From: Clostridiales bacterium | GTDB taxonomy: Bacteria; Bacillota; Clostridia; Lachnospirales; Lachnospiraceae | DNA: 9,039 bases | Reading direction: 5' to 3' | Assembly (NCBI GenBank): GCA_019423835.1 | Contig: JAHZAR010000017.1 | Location: 15,977 to 25,015 of the forward strand | In this document: positions 1 through 6,741 of the stretch, one piece after another | Layout: every line of letters starts with the position of its first letter | How positions within the stretch are numbered: the first letter of the stretch is position 1 | Made by a program: the position numbers and the translations under genes | Notes under the pieces: generated by a model | Seen by the model: only the letters and a program-made list of their open reading frames with translations | What the model was told of the DNA's origin: nothing | Databases searched by the model: none

Positions 1-354
1 CAAACAGTATTTTATTCCGTTTTTCACAACCGATCCGTTGGGTTAATAGACATTTGTTCTCCAACCCCCTGCCTTTAAAATCCCAGGCAGATTTTCAGAC
101 TGCAGAAATCACATGATCAGATGAGCCACTATGGAGCAGCGGCTGACCGCAGAATCCGACCAATCAGCCTCATAGGCACCTGACAAAGCAGAGCAAAAAC
201 GGCATATCCCCTTTATCTGATATTCTGCCCCGCCCCATGGTACCATGCATAATTTTCCCTGTCCTGCACAGCATATCTGCTGTATCCCCTTATCGCTCTT
301 ATCCTTCCTCTGCATCCTGATTAATCCTATTCCTGAAATTAATGTAAACTTCCC
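1..354. other. Upstream region without a convincing gene
   Basis: No reading frame here is supported by both a ribosome binding site and a recognisable product. A plus-strand frame open from the left edge to a TAA at 44-46 (ending ...TTDPLG) could be the last codons of an upstream gene, but 14 codons are too few to judge. A weak hairpin follows: CTGCCT at 69-74 pairs with AGGCAG at 85-90, then ATTTT. It could be that gene's terminator, though the U-tract is poor. Positions 100-300 are less AT-rich than the flanks and carry another inverted repeat (GGCTGA 141-146 with TCAGCC 164-169). An 88-codon minus-strand frame at 109-375 lacks a Shine-Dalgarno sequence and is probably not a gene. Confidence 0.5.
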
Positions 355-383
355 TTTATTTTCCTGTTTTTTCATGTTATAAT
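355..383 (+). promoter_or_regulatory. Probable sigma-A promoter of the flavodiiron gene
   Basis: A perfect TATAAT hexamer lies at 378-383. It is preceded by TG at 375-376, which makes an extended -10. With a 17-bp spacer the -35 hexamer is TTTATT (355-360), only a partial match to TTGACA, as is common with extended -10 promoters. Transcription would start near 390 and give a leader of about 95 nt, very AT-rich, before the ATG at 485. TTATAAT at 377-383 also equals one half of the PerR box consensus, but the other half matches poorly, so PerR control is only a suggestion. Confidence 0.5.
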
Positions 384-484
384 AATATCAGTAATTATTT
401 TTATTTTTATTCATATTATTACTACAGTTACATTTTTCATCATTTTCACAACCTTTAATTTTTCAATGATAAAGGAGGAACCCT

Positions 485-3028
485 ATGCACATGGTAAAAC
501 TGAGAGAAGGCTTCTACTGGACAGGCGTGATCGATGAAAACCTTCGGGTGTTTGACATCATCATGTACACAGAATTCGGCACCACCTACAATTCCTACGT
601 CTTAAAGGCCGGTGACAAGACTATTCTGTTTGAGACTGCCAAGGCAAAGTTTTTTGACGAGTACCTGGAAAAACTGAAGGAAATCATTGATGTGGGAAGC
701 ATTGACTATCTGGTTGTCAGCCATACAGAGCCGGATCACGCGGGAAGCGTGGAGAAGCTCCTGGATTTAAGTCCCAAGATGAAAATTCTGGCTACCGGCT
801 GTGCCATCGGTTTCCTGAAGGAGATCGTAAACCGCGACTTTGTGAGCATTGCAGTAAAGGATCGCCAGAGAATGGAAATCGGAAATAAAACGCTCCAGTT
901 CCTCATTGTTCCGAATCTCCACTGGCCGGATACCATGTACACCTTCATCGAGGAGGAACAGATCCTGGTAACCTGCGATTCCTTCGGTTCCCACTATGCC
1001 CATAACGGAGTCCTGGCAAGCACCATTCCAAACCATGACGACTATATGAAGGCAGCCAGGTACTACTATGACTGCATTATCGGGCCCTTTAAGCCATTCA
1101 TGCTGAAGGCTTTAAACCGGATAAAAAATATGGATATTTCCATGATCTGTACCGGCCACGGACCTGTGCTCGACACCAAGGATTCCATCAAAAATATTAT
1201 GGCCAAATATGAGGAGTGGTCAACGGTGGTCAATCCCAACACCAAAAAGACCGTTATCATTCCCTATGTAAGTGCTTACGGCTACACGAAAGAACTGGCT
1301 GAAAAGATCGCCGAGGGGATTAAGGACAGCGGCGACATTGAGGTGCGCTCCTACGACATGGTGGAGGCAGACAAGGCTGCCGTGGAGACGGAGCTTCTGT
1401 TTGCAGACGGAATCCTTCTCGGCACGCCTACCATTGTCGGCGAGGCACTGGCCCCCATCTGGGAGCTGACGCTCTCCATGTTTGCAGGAACCCACGGCGG
1501 CAAGTATGCCGGAGCCTTCGGCAGCTATGGCTGGAGCGGTGAGGGAGTACCTCACATTCTGGAAAGACTCCGTCAGCTTCGCATGAAGGTGGACGAGGGC
1601 TACCGTGTGCGCTTTAAGCCAAGCCATGCCGATCTGGTGGGAGCCTACGAGTACGGCTATCAGTTTGGCTGCCGCGTGCTCAACATCGAAGCCGTTAAAC
1701 CGAAAAAGACAGGCGCCAGAAGTCTGGTGAAATGTCTTGTCTGCGGAGAGATTTTCGACTCCTCCCTGGAAATCTGCCCGGTCTGCGGTGTGGGAAAGGA
1801 AAACTTCGTGCCGGTTGAGGTGGAGGAAAATTCCTTTGCCAATGATACAAAGGAATACTATGTCATCCTCGGCAACGGTACTGCCGGCTTCAATGCGGCG
1901 AAGGCCATCAGGGAGAGAGATAAGACAGGAACCGTCATCCTGATCTCTGAAGAACCATACCGCACCTACAACCGCCCCATGCTGACGAAGACCATGCTGG
2001 CCGATTTAAGTGCGGAGCAGATTGCCGTAGAGCCGGAAAGCTGGTACGAGGAGAACCAGATCTATCAGATGCTCGGAAAACGCGCCGTGTCCGTCGATAT
2101 GAAAAATTCCCAGGTAACCCTGGATGACGGCAGCAATATCCATTTTACCCGCCTGATCTATGCCCTTGGCAGCGAATGTTTCATTCCGCCGATCCAGGGA
2201 AGCGACAGGGAACAGGTAGTTGCCATCCGCCGCATGGCTGATGTGGAAAAACTGTCCGGCCTCCTTGGACACACCAGGAATGCAGTTGTCATCGGCGGCG
2301 GTGTTCTGGGCCTGGAGGCAGCCTGGGAGCTGAAAAAGGCAGGTCTCAGAGTGACGGTTCTGGAGGCTGCGCCCATGCTCATGGGACGCCAGCTGGATGC
2401 CACCGCAGGAACCATTCTGAAGGAAATCGGGGAGAAAAACGGCATTTCTATCCGCACCGGAGTCACCATCGAGAGTATCGACGCAGATGAAAACGGCGCC
2501 GTATCCGGCGTTTCTCTCCAGTCCGGCGAATCTTTCCCGGCTGAGCTGGTTATCATTTCTGCCGGCGTCCGTGCAAACACAGCGCTGGCAAAGGAGATGG
2601 GACTCCAGGTGGAGAGAGCCGTTGTGGTGGACAGCCATATGGAAACAGGCCTCAAAAATATCTACGCCTGCGGAGACTGCGCGGAGTACAAGGGAGCAAA
2701 CTTTGCCATCTGGCCGGAGGCCTCCGAGCAGGGCCGTATTGCCGGAGCCAATGCTGCCGGCGACAATCTGGAATACCGTGAGGTTTCCTCTGCCCTGACC
2801 TTCAACGGCATGAATACTTCCCTCTATGCGGCAGGCGACAACGGCAAGAACCCAAATCTGCTCTACAAGACGGTGGAATTTAAAGATATGGGCAAGGAGC
2901 AGTACAGAAAGTATTACTTCCTGAATAACCGCCTGTGCGGCGTCATTCTCATCGGGGATCTCTCCCGCATGGCGAGAATGGCAGAAGAACTGGAAAGACA
3001 TGCCTCGTTTGAGGAAGTAATGAAATAG
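485..3028 (+). CDS. fdpF: Class F flavodiiron protein: diiron/flavodoxin core fused to short-spacer rubredoxin and NADH:rubredoxin oxidoreductase module
   Basis: This 847-residue cytoplasmic fusion is predicted to reduce O2 to water (other flavodiiron proteins also reduce NO or H2O2) with NAD(P)H, carrying the whole electron chain in one polypeptide. Residues 1-250 form the metallo-beta-lactamase-like domain with all expected iron ligands: H80-x-E82-x-D84-H85, H146, D165 and H225. Residues 255-405 are flavodoxin-like, with the FMN loop YVSAYGYT at 261-268. Residues 417-434 form a rubredoxin knuckle pair, C417-x2-C420 and C431-x2-C434, with only 10 residues between pairs, against roughly 29 in classical rubredoxin. 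Residues 457-847 are an FAD/NAD(P)-dependent reductase with GNGTAG at 463-468, GGGVLG at 604-609 and the second FAD motif around ACGDC (728-732). The ATG at 485 has AGGAGG at 473-478, spaced 6 nt; the ATG at 491 would be spaced 12. It is monocistronic, with its own promoter and terminator. The architecture matches clostridial FDP-F, and no key residue is missing. Confidence 0.93.
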   Translation: MHMVKLREGFYWTGVIDENLRVFDIIMYTEFGTTYNSYVLKAGDKTILFETAKAKFFDEYLEKLKEIIDVGSIDYLVVSHTEPDHAGSVEKLLDLSPKMKILATGCAIGFLKEIVNRDFVSIAVKDRQRMEIGNKTLQFLIVPNLHWPDTMYTFIEEEQILVTCDSFGSHYAHNGVLASTIPNHDDYMKAARYYYDCIIGPFKPFMLKALNRIKNMDISMICTGHGPVLDTKDSIKNIMAKYEEWSTVVNPNTKKTVIIPYVSAYGYTKELAEKIAEGIKDSGDIEVRSYDMVEADKAAVETELLFADGILLGTPTIVGEALAPIWELTLSMFAGTHGGKYAGAFGSYGWSGEGVPHILERLRQLRMKVDEGYRVRFKPSHADLVGAYEYGYQFGCRVLNIEAVKPKKTGARSLVKCLVCGEIFDSSLEICPVCGVGKENFVPVEVEENSFANDTKEYYVILGNGTAGFNAAKAIRERDKTGTVILISEEPYRTYNRPMLTKTMLADLSAEQIAVEPESWYEENQIYQMLGKRAVSVDMKNSQVTLDDGSNIHFTRLIYALGSECFIPPIQGSDREQVVAIRRMADVEKLSGLLGHTRNAVVIGGGVLGLEAAWELKKAGLRVTVLEAAPMLMGRQLDATAGTILKEIGEKNGISIRTGVTIESIDADENGAVSGVSLQSGESFPAELVIISAGVRANTALAKEMGLQVERAVVVDSHMETGLKNIYACGDCAEYKGANFAIWPEASEQGRIAGANAAGDNLEYREVSSALTFNGMNTSLYAAGDNGKNPNLLYKTVEFKDMGKEQYRKYYFLNNRLCGVILIGDLSRMARMAEELERHASFEEVMK

Positions 3029-3046
3029 AAGCTGCCCAGAGACAGC

Positions 3047-3086
3047 GGGGACACTTCCTACATGGAGGTGTCCCCTTTTTGTTTTT
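3047..3086 (+). terminator. Strong intrinsic terminator of the flavodiiron gene
   Basis: A 12-bp stem is formed by GGGGACACTTCC (3047-3058) and GGAGGTGTCCCC (3064-3075), with a single T-G wobble, a 5-nt loop and a T-rich tract TTTTTGTTTTT at 3076-3086. It starts 18 bp after the stop codon. On the minus strand the hairpin is not followed by a T-run, so it should not terminate the converging operon efficiently. No clear terminator for that operon was found in 3087-3146. Confidence 0.92.
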
Positions 3087-3146
3087 GAAAGTTTCAGCGG
3101 CGTCCGGATGCAGTAAAATCGCAGGAGTAATATAATTTGCTCAAAA

Positions 3147-4544
3147 TCACTCAACCGAAAAGCAGTCCACATCCTCAGGAATCGGACATCTGTATTCCTT
3201 TCCCTCTGTTTCCCGAAGGAACTCCTCCTCAGCCCTCCTGCGCAGCTTCTCATCCTCAAGAAGCCTGACTCCTGCTGCTGCCATAGCTTTTGCGCCGTAA
3301 AGCATCCCCTTTCTTCCGATCCCGCTTCCCGCGCAGGCAGTCACCTGCCAGCTGTGTCCAGGCGCTCCCAGGTTTGAAGTTGCTGTATAAAAAAAGCCGG
3401 TGGGAACTATATGGGCCGCATCTCCCACATCTGTGGAATCAAAAGTCGTCTCCTCTGCAATCGGGGCAACACCTGAAAAAAGCTGAACATCTTCTGAAAG
3501 CCCATTTGCTCTCTGATTGATTCTCCACTGCTTTTCTGAAGCCATATTAAGAGTTCTGGCAGTCTTCATCTCCTCTTCACTCCATTCCTCCTGGCTGACG
3601 GCCTTCAGGGCTTCGTCCAGAGCTTCTGCCAGCGCCCTGTTTCCCAGCATAGGGTAACATCCTCCCATCCTCTTTACGGTAAGCTCTGTGTCTGTCATCA
3701 TGGCAGCTCCCTGGGCAGCGCGAATCAGGCGGCTGCAGGTTTCCTCCACTGTATCCATATTTAAGGCACGCACAAAATACCATACTTCTGCCTCCTCCGG
3801 CACAATATTCGGGGCAACACCTCCCTCGGTAATAACGTAGTGAAGTCTGACGTCAGGCCTTACATGTTCTCTCATATATTCGGCTGCCGTGTTCAAAAGA
3901 GATACTGCATCCAGAGCGCTGCGTCCATTCCATGGATCAAATGCCGCATGAGCCGTCACCCCGGTATAATGAAATTTGATTCCTGAGCACCCACAAGATT
4001 TTGAGGCACTCGCCCGGTTCACCCTGCCCGGATGCCAGGCAAGCGCAAAATCCAGTTCTCGAAAGCATCCCCCTCTTGCCATAAAAGGTTTTCCTGTCAG
4101 TACCTCCTCCGCAGGACATCCATAGAAAACAACGGTTCCCGGAAGCCCTGACGCTTTCATGGCAGTCTTCATTCCAATTGCTGCTCCCACAGTAGCGGCA
4201 GCAAGCAGATTGTGGCCGCAGCCGTGGCCGTATCCTCCCTCCCGTTCTGGTTCCCGCTCTGCCTGAGCCTTCTGGCTCATTCCTGGGAGGGCATCGTATT
4301 CTCCTAAAAGCCCTATGACGGGAGAGCCCTGTCCCCAGGAAGCTCTGATGGCAGTTGGGATTCCTCCAGCCTGCCGTTCTACTAAAAACCCCTCTCTTTC
4401 AAGAATTTCTCCTGCCCACTGGGCGGCCATCTCCTCTCTGAAGGGACCTTCCGGATGCTCCCAAATTTTCCTTGCCAGCTCCCACAGCTCATCCCTTCTC
4501 TCCCAGACTGCCTCGGAAGCTGTCTGCATATCCTTACTGTTCAC
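3147..4544 (-). CDS. M20 family metallopeptidase/amidohydrolase, AbgB-like
   Basis: This 465-residue protein is a predicted cytoplasmic binuclear-metal hydrolase that cleaves an amide or peptide bond of an N-acyl amino acid or dipeptide-like substrate. M20 landmarks are in order: GEYDALPG (81-88), GHGCGHN (106-112, metal ligands C109 and H111), the glutamate pair E146-E147, H171 in WHPG, TAHA at 197-200 in the lid/dimerisation domain, DSTDVGD at 369-375 and the C-terminal ligand H397 in PGHSW. The DSTDVGD plus PGHSW region and the length resemble AbgB (p-aminobenzoyl-glutamate hydrolase subunit B, about 480 residues), but no AbgA partner is visible, so the substrate may differ. The start is GTG at 4544 because AGGAGG lies 7 nt upstream. 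It overlaps the end of the PatB-like lyase gene by 11 bp, which suggests translational coupling and a shared pathway. It is the last gene of the minus-strand operon. Confidence 0.88.
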   Translation of the reverse strand: MNSKDMQTASEAVWERRDELWELARKIWEHPEGPFREEMAAQWAGEILEREGFLVERQAGGIPTAIRASWGQGSPVIGLLGEYDALPGMSQKAQAEREPEREGGYGHGCGHNLLAAATVGAAIGMKTAMKASGLPGTVVFYGCPAEEVLTGKPFMARGGCFRELDFALAWHPGRVNRASASKSCGCSGIKFHYTGVTAHAAFDPWNGRSALDAVSLLNTAAEYMREHVRPDVRLHYVITEGGVAPNIVPEEAEVWYFVRALNMDTVEETCSRLIRAAQGAAMMTDTELTVKRMGGCYPMLGNRALAEALDEALKAVSQEEWSEEEMKTARTLNMASEKQWRINQRANGLSEDVQLFSGVAPIAEETTFDSTDVGDAAHIVPTGFFYTATSNLGAPGHSWQVTACAGSGIGRKGMLYGAKAMAAAGVRLLEDEKLRRRAEEEFLRETEGKEYRCPIPEDVDCFSVE

Positions 4545-5766
4545 GGAAACTCCTCCTTTCTGTCCTATCTATATCTGCTTTTTCCAGAGCAGCGCACAGC
4601 CGTTCCAGAGCATTTTCCAGCACTTTCCTGGGGCAGGCCAGATTCATCCGCTCAAAGCCCTCCCCCTCTTTTCCAAAAAGAGAGCCCTCGTCAAAAAATA
4701 AATCAGCGTCCAGCATAATGCGCTCCTGTTCCTGAGGATTCCAGCCAAAAGCTCTCAAATCTATCCATTCCAGATAGGTCCCCTGCAGCTCTCCCACCCG
4801 AATTTTGGGGCAGCGATTTTTCAGGTATTCCTTTGTAAACCGGTGATTTTCTTCTATCGTCTGTATTAGCTGTGTAAGCCATGCTTCTCCTTTTGTGTAC
4901 GCCAGCTCCATGGCTTGAAAGCCAATGCTGTTTAACCGGTTCATCTGTCCCGTTTTTGCCAGCTCTGTCAAAAATCGTTGTCTTCTGCCTGCATTCGGAA
5001 TAAAAATACAGCTGGATTCAAGGCCTGCCAGATTAAACGTCTTGCTGGGAGATAAGCAAACCATAGCATTGTCCTTAACTTCTTTTCTGAGACTTCCAAA
5101 GGACGTGAAGGAAAATCCAGGCATAATCAGGTCGCAGTGTATCTCATCTGACACCACAAACACCTGGTTCTTCAGACAGATTTCTCCCAGCCTTGAAAGC
5201 TCCTCTGCTGTCCACACCCTTCCTACAGGATTATGGGGACTGCAGAGGATAAGAAGGCGTGCGTTATCCTCCTTTGCCAGTCTCTCCAGCCTTTCATAAT
5301 CGATATTCCATCCGTCTTTTTCCTCCTTCAGAGGACAGCACCTCAGCTTTCTGTCATTTCTCGTGACAGCGCTGTAAAAGGGATAATAAACCGGGGGCAT
5401 GACAATCACTCCATCCCCCGGCTCTGTAAAGGCCCTTACTGCCTGAAAGAACCCATTGACTACACCCGGAGTAAATACGAGCCACTCCCTCTCTGCTATC
5501 CAATGGCAGTGCTTCTTTACCCAAGACAGCACTGCCTGATAGACTCGTTCGGAAGCGCATGGATAACCCAGAATCGCATCTTTCAGATATTCTCTGAGGC
5601 CTTCTGTCACCTCAGGCGGACTTTTAAATTCCATATCGGCCACAGAGAGAGGGACGATGCCGTCAGGTACCTCAGGCTTCTTTTCTCTCATCTGAGCCCA
5701 TTTTGAGGAATCTCCGCTTCTGTCAAGAATTGTTTCAAAATCATACTTCACTCTGCTTTCGTTCAT
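4534..5766 (-). CDS. MalY/PatB family PLP-dependent C-S beta-lyase (aminotransferase fold type I)
   Basis: The predicted 410-residue cytoplasmic PLP enzyme belongs to the MalY/PatB (cystathionine beta-lyase-like) group, which cleaves L-cystathionine or cysteine S-conjugates to pyruvate, ammonia and a thiol. Counting from the GTG at 5784, the family start KYDFETILDRSGDSSKW is at residues 13-29. PLP contacts follow: N185 in SPHNPVGRVW, D213 in SDEIHCD, and the Schiff-base lysine K248 in SPSKTFNLAG. The carboxylate-binding arginine is R379 in FERMNLACPR. The ATG at 5766 is preferred over the in-frame GTG at 5784 because GGAGGG (5775-5780) lies 8 nt before the ATG and falls inside the longer version. 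The gap to the upstream gene is 35 bp, and the 3' end overlaps the M20 gene by 11 bp. It could act as an aminotransferase or a cystathionine lyase; cysteine S-conjugate lyase fits the context best but is inferred. Confidence 0.9.
   Translation of the reverse strand: MNESRVKYDFETILDRSGDSSKWAQMREKKPEVPDGIVPLSVADMEFKSPPEVTEGLREYLKDAILGYPCASERVYQAVLSWVKKHCHWIAEREWLVFTPGVVNGFFQAVRAFTEPGDGVIVMPPVYYPFYSAVTRNDRKLRCCPLKEEKDGWNIDYERLERLAKEDNARLLILCSPHNPVGRVWTAEELSRLGEICLKNQVFVVSDEIHCDLIMPGFSFTSFGSLRKEVKDNAMVCLSPSKTFNLAGLESSCIFIPNAGRRQRFLTELAKTGQMNRLNSIGFQAMELAYTKGEAWLTQLIQTIEENHRFTKEYLKNRCPKIRVGELQGTYLEWIDLRAFGWNPQEQERIMLDADLFFDEGSLFGKEGEGFERMNLACPRKVLENALERLCAALEKADIDRTERRSFREQ
4552..4559 (-). promoter_or_regulatory. 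Ribosome binding site fixing a GTG start for the M20 gene
   Basis: On the minus strand this reads AAAGGAGG and sits 7 nt before GTG at 4544. The first in-frame ATG is five codons further in and too far from it. The site lies inside the last codons of the preceding lyase gene. Confidence 0.8.
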
Positions 5767-5774
5767 TCTGACTG

Positions 5775-5780
5775 CCCTCC
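5775..5780 (-). promoter_or_regulatory. Ribosome binding site deciding the lyase start
   Basis: On the minus strand this reads GGAGGG, 8 nt before ATG at 5766. The alternative GTG at 5784 has no comparable site upstream, so the longer N-terminus (MRRAVR) is probably not translated. Confidence 0.7.
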
Positions 5781-5801
5781 GCACTTCTTCATCTGCTCTC
5801 T

Positions 5802-6692
5802 CTAAAGCCCCAGCTCTCTAAAAAATATTTTATAAAATGAATTTATCAAAAGCTCCTTTGCCCCGTTACCGTCATAGAGATTCCACAATGGATCTTTATC
5901 CGGCTCTACAGAGAGAGGGTAATTGAGATCTACAAATTCTCTTGTCACCTTCTCCTTCTGCTCTGCTGCCTGAATCCGGATTCTCCTGGCTGCATCCATA
6001 CCCATCTGCTCAAGCCCCTGTCTGATTGCTTCTAATCCCTCCTCCCCCAGCATCTCCTCAGCGGCTGCTGTCAGATGGTAATACAGCTTGATAAACAGCG
6101 TTCCAAATCCTGTTTTTCCATAGGCCTGGGGTATCTCTTCCAGCGGCCCTTCATACTCCGGATCATACTGTGCAAAGCAGACTGGTTTCAGCTCTTCCGG
6201 CAGGTTTTCCGGCCTTAAAATTACATTGAAGGCACAGTATTCGTCCTCCTTCTGGGTCAGTGTCTTGGCCAGATTCACCTTTGTATATCCGTACGCATAG
6301 GTGCTATAGCAGGCATTGTGGAATTCCTCACAGTAAATTCTGCCGATATCCATGACTCCATACTCCTTCCAGATGGCTGCCATGGGGCAGTAAAGAGTAT
6401 GCGAAACCCGTTCCTGCGGATTTAACTCCTGCAGCTGCCGCTTAAACCGGGGATCCGGAGGCAGATCCGCACCTACAGCGAACAGGCTGTGCATATTAAT
6501 CTTCACATTCATTTTCAGATGTTTATTTCTCAGCGTTTCAGCTCTGTCCCTTCCAAACCGTCTGGTTCCCTCCCTGGCGGCTCTCTCTCCTTTTTCGCCG
6601 CACCGGTCTATCAGGCTTTTCACCAAAAACGGATACAATAAGGTATAGTTATCATCCAAGTTGATAATCTGCATCTCTTCTCTGGTATACAT
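5802..6692 (-). CDS. L-2-amino-thiazoline-4-carboxylic acid hydrolase family protein (second paralog)
   Basis: This 296-residue soluble protein resembles the ATC hydrolase family, whose Pseudomonas member AtcB opens the thiazoline ring of ATC to S-carbamoyl-L-cysteine. Most members, probably including this one, have no tested substrate. Visible landmarks: G32-x2-GERAxRE at the N-terminus, DPRF at 80-83, CPM at 102-104, W108, YCEE at 120-123, N140-L141, LT at 145-146, D150, C153, and LRP at 159-161. The first 164 residues align without gaps to the gene just upstream. The helix at 32-55 seems to recur at 216-239. The start is ATG at 6692, with AGGAGG 8 nt upstream. A longer frame to 6788 would overlap the previous gene by 47 bp and begins with a basic, low-complexity stretch, so it was not chosen. 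There is no signal peptide or membrane segment. The family assignment rests on motif recognition. Confidence 0.78.
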   Translation of the reverse strand: MYTREEMQIINLDDNYTLLYPFLVKSLIDRCGEKGERAAREGTRRFGRDRAETLRNKHLKMNVKINMHSLFAVGADLPPDPRFKRQLQELNPQERVSHTLYCPMAAIWKEYGVMDIGRIYCEEFHNACYSTYAYGYTKVNLAKTLTQKEDEYCAFNVILRPENLPEELKPVCFAQYDPEYEGPLEEIPQAYGKTGFGTLFIKLYYHLTAAAEEMLGEEGLEAIRQGLEQMGMDAARRIRIQAAEQKEKVTREFVDLNYPLSVEPDKDPLWNLYDGNGAKELLINSFYKIFFRELGL

Positions 6693-6700
6693 CTCTTTCT

Positions 6701-6706
6701 CCTCCT
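6701..6706 (-). promoter_or_regulatory. Ribosome binding site deciding the second ATC-hydrolase-like start
   Basis: AGGAGG on the minus strand lies 8 nt before ATG at 6692, in the 49-bp gap after the first paralog. It supports a 296-residue product instead of a 328-residue one. Confidence 0.8.
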
Positions 6707-6741
6707 CACTGCACAGACAGGCTGTCCTTTTTTGTCTTTTT

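Noticed and set aside
109..375. Minus-strand frame of 88 codons upstream of the flavodiiron gene
   Set aside because: No Shine-Dalgarno sequence before its ATG, no recognisable domain, and its start overlaps the promoter of the opposite gene.
20..453. Direct repeat TTTTCACAACC at 21-31 and 443-453
   Set aside because: Only 11 bp in AT-rich DNA, with no further similarity around the copies and no element between them; likely chance.
3047..3086. Hairpin acting as a bidirectional terminator for the converging operon
   Set aside because: On the minus strand the stem is followed by GCTGTCTC, not a T-run, so only plus-strand termination is supported.
2006..3259. Long (417-codon) minus-strand frame across the flavodiiron gene
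   Set aside because: It is antisense to a protein with complete, ordered motifs, crosses the terminator hairpin and the end of the M20 gene, and its translation has no domain features.
5233..5706. Plus-strand frame of 157 codons opposite the PatB-like lyase
   Set aside because: It is the complement of a well-supported PLP enzyme and shows no domain of its own.
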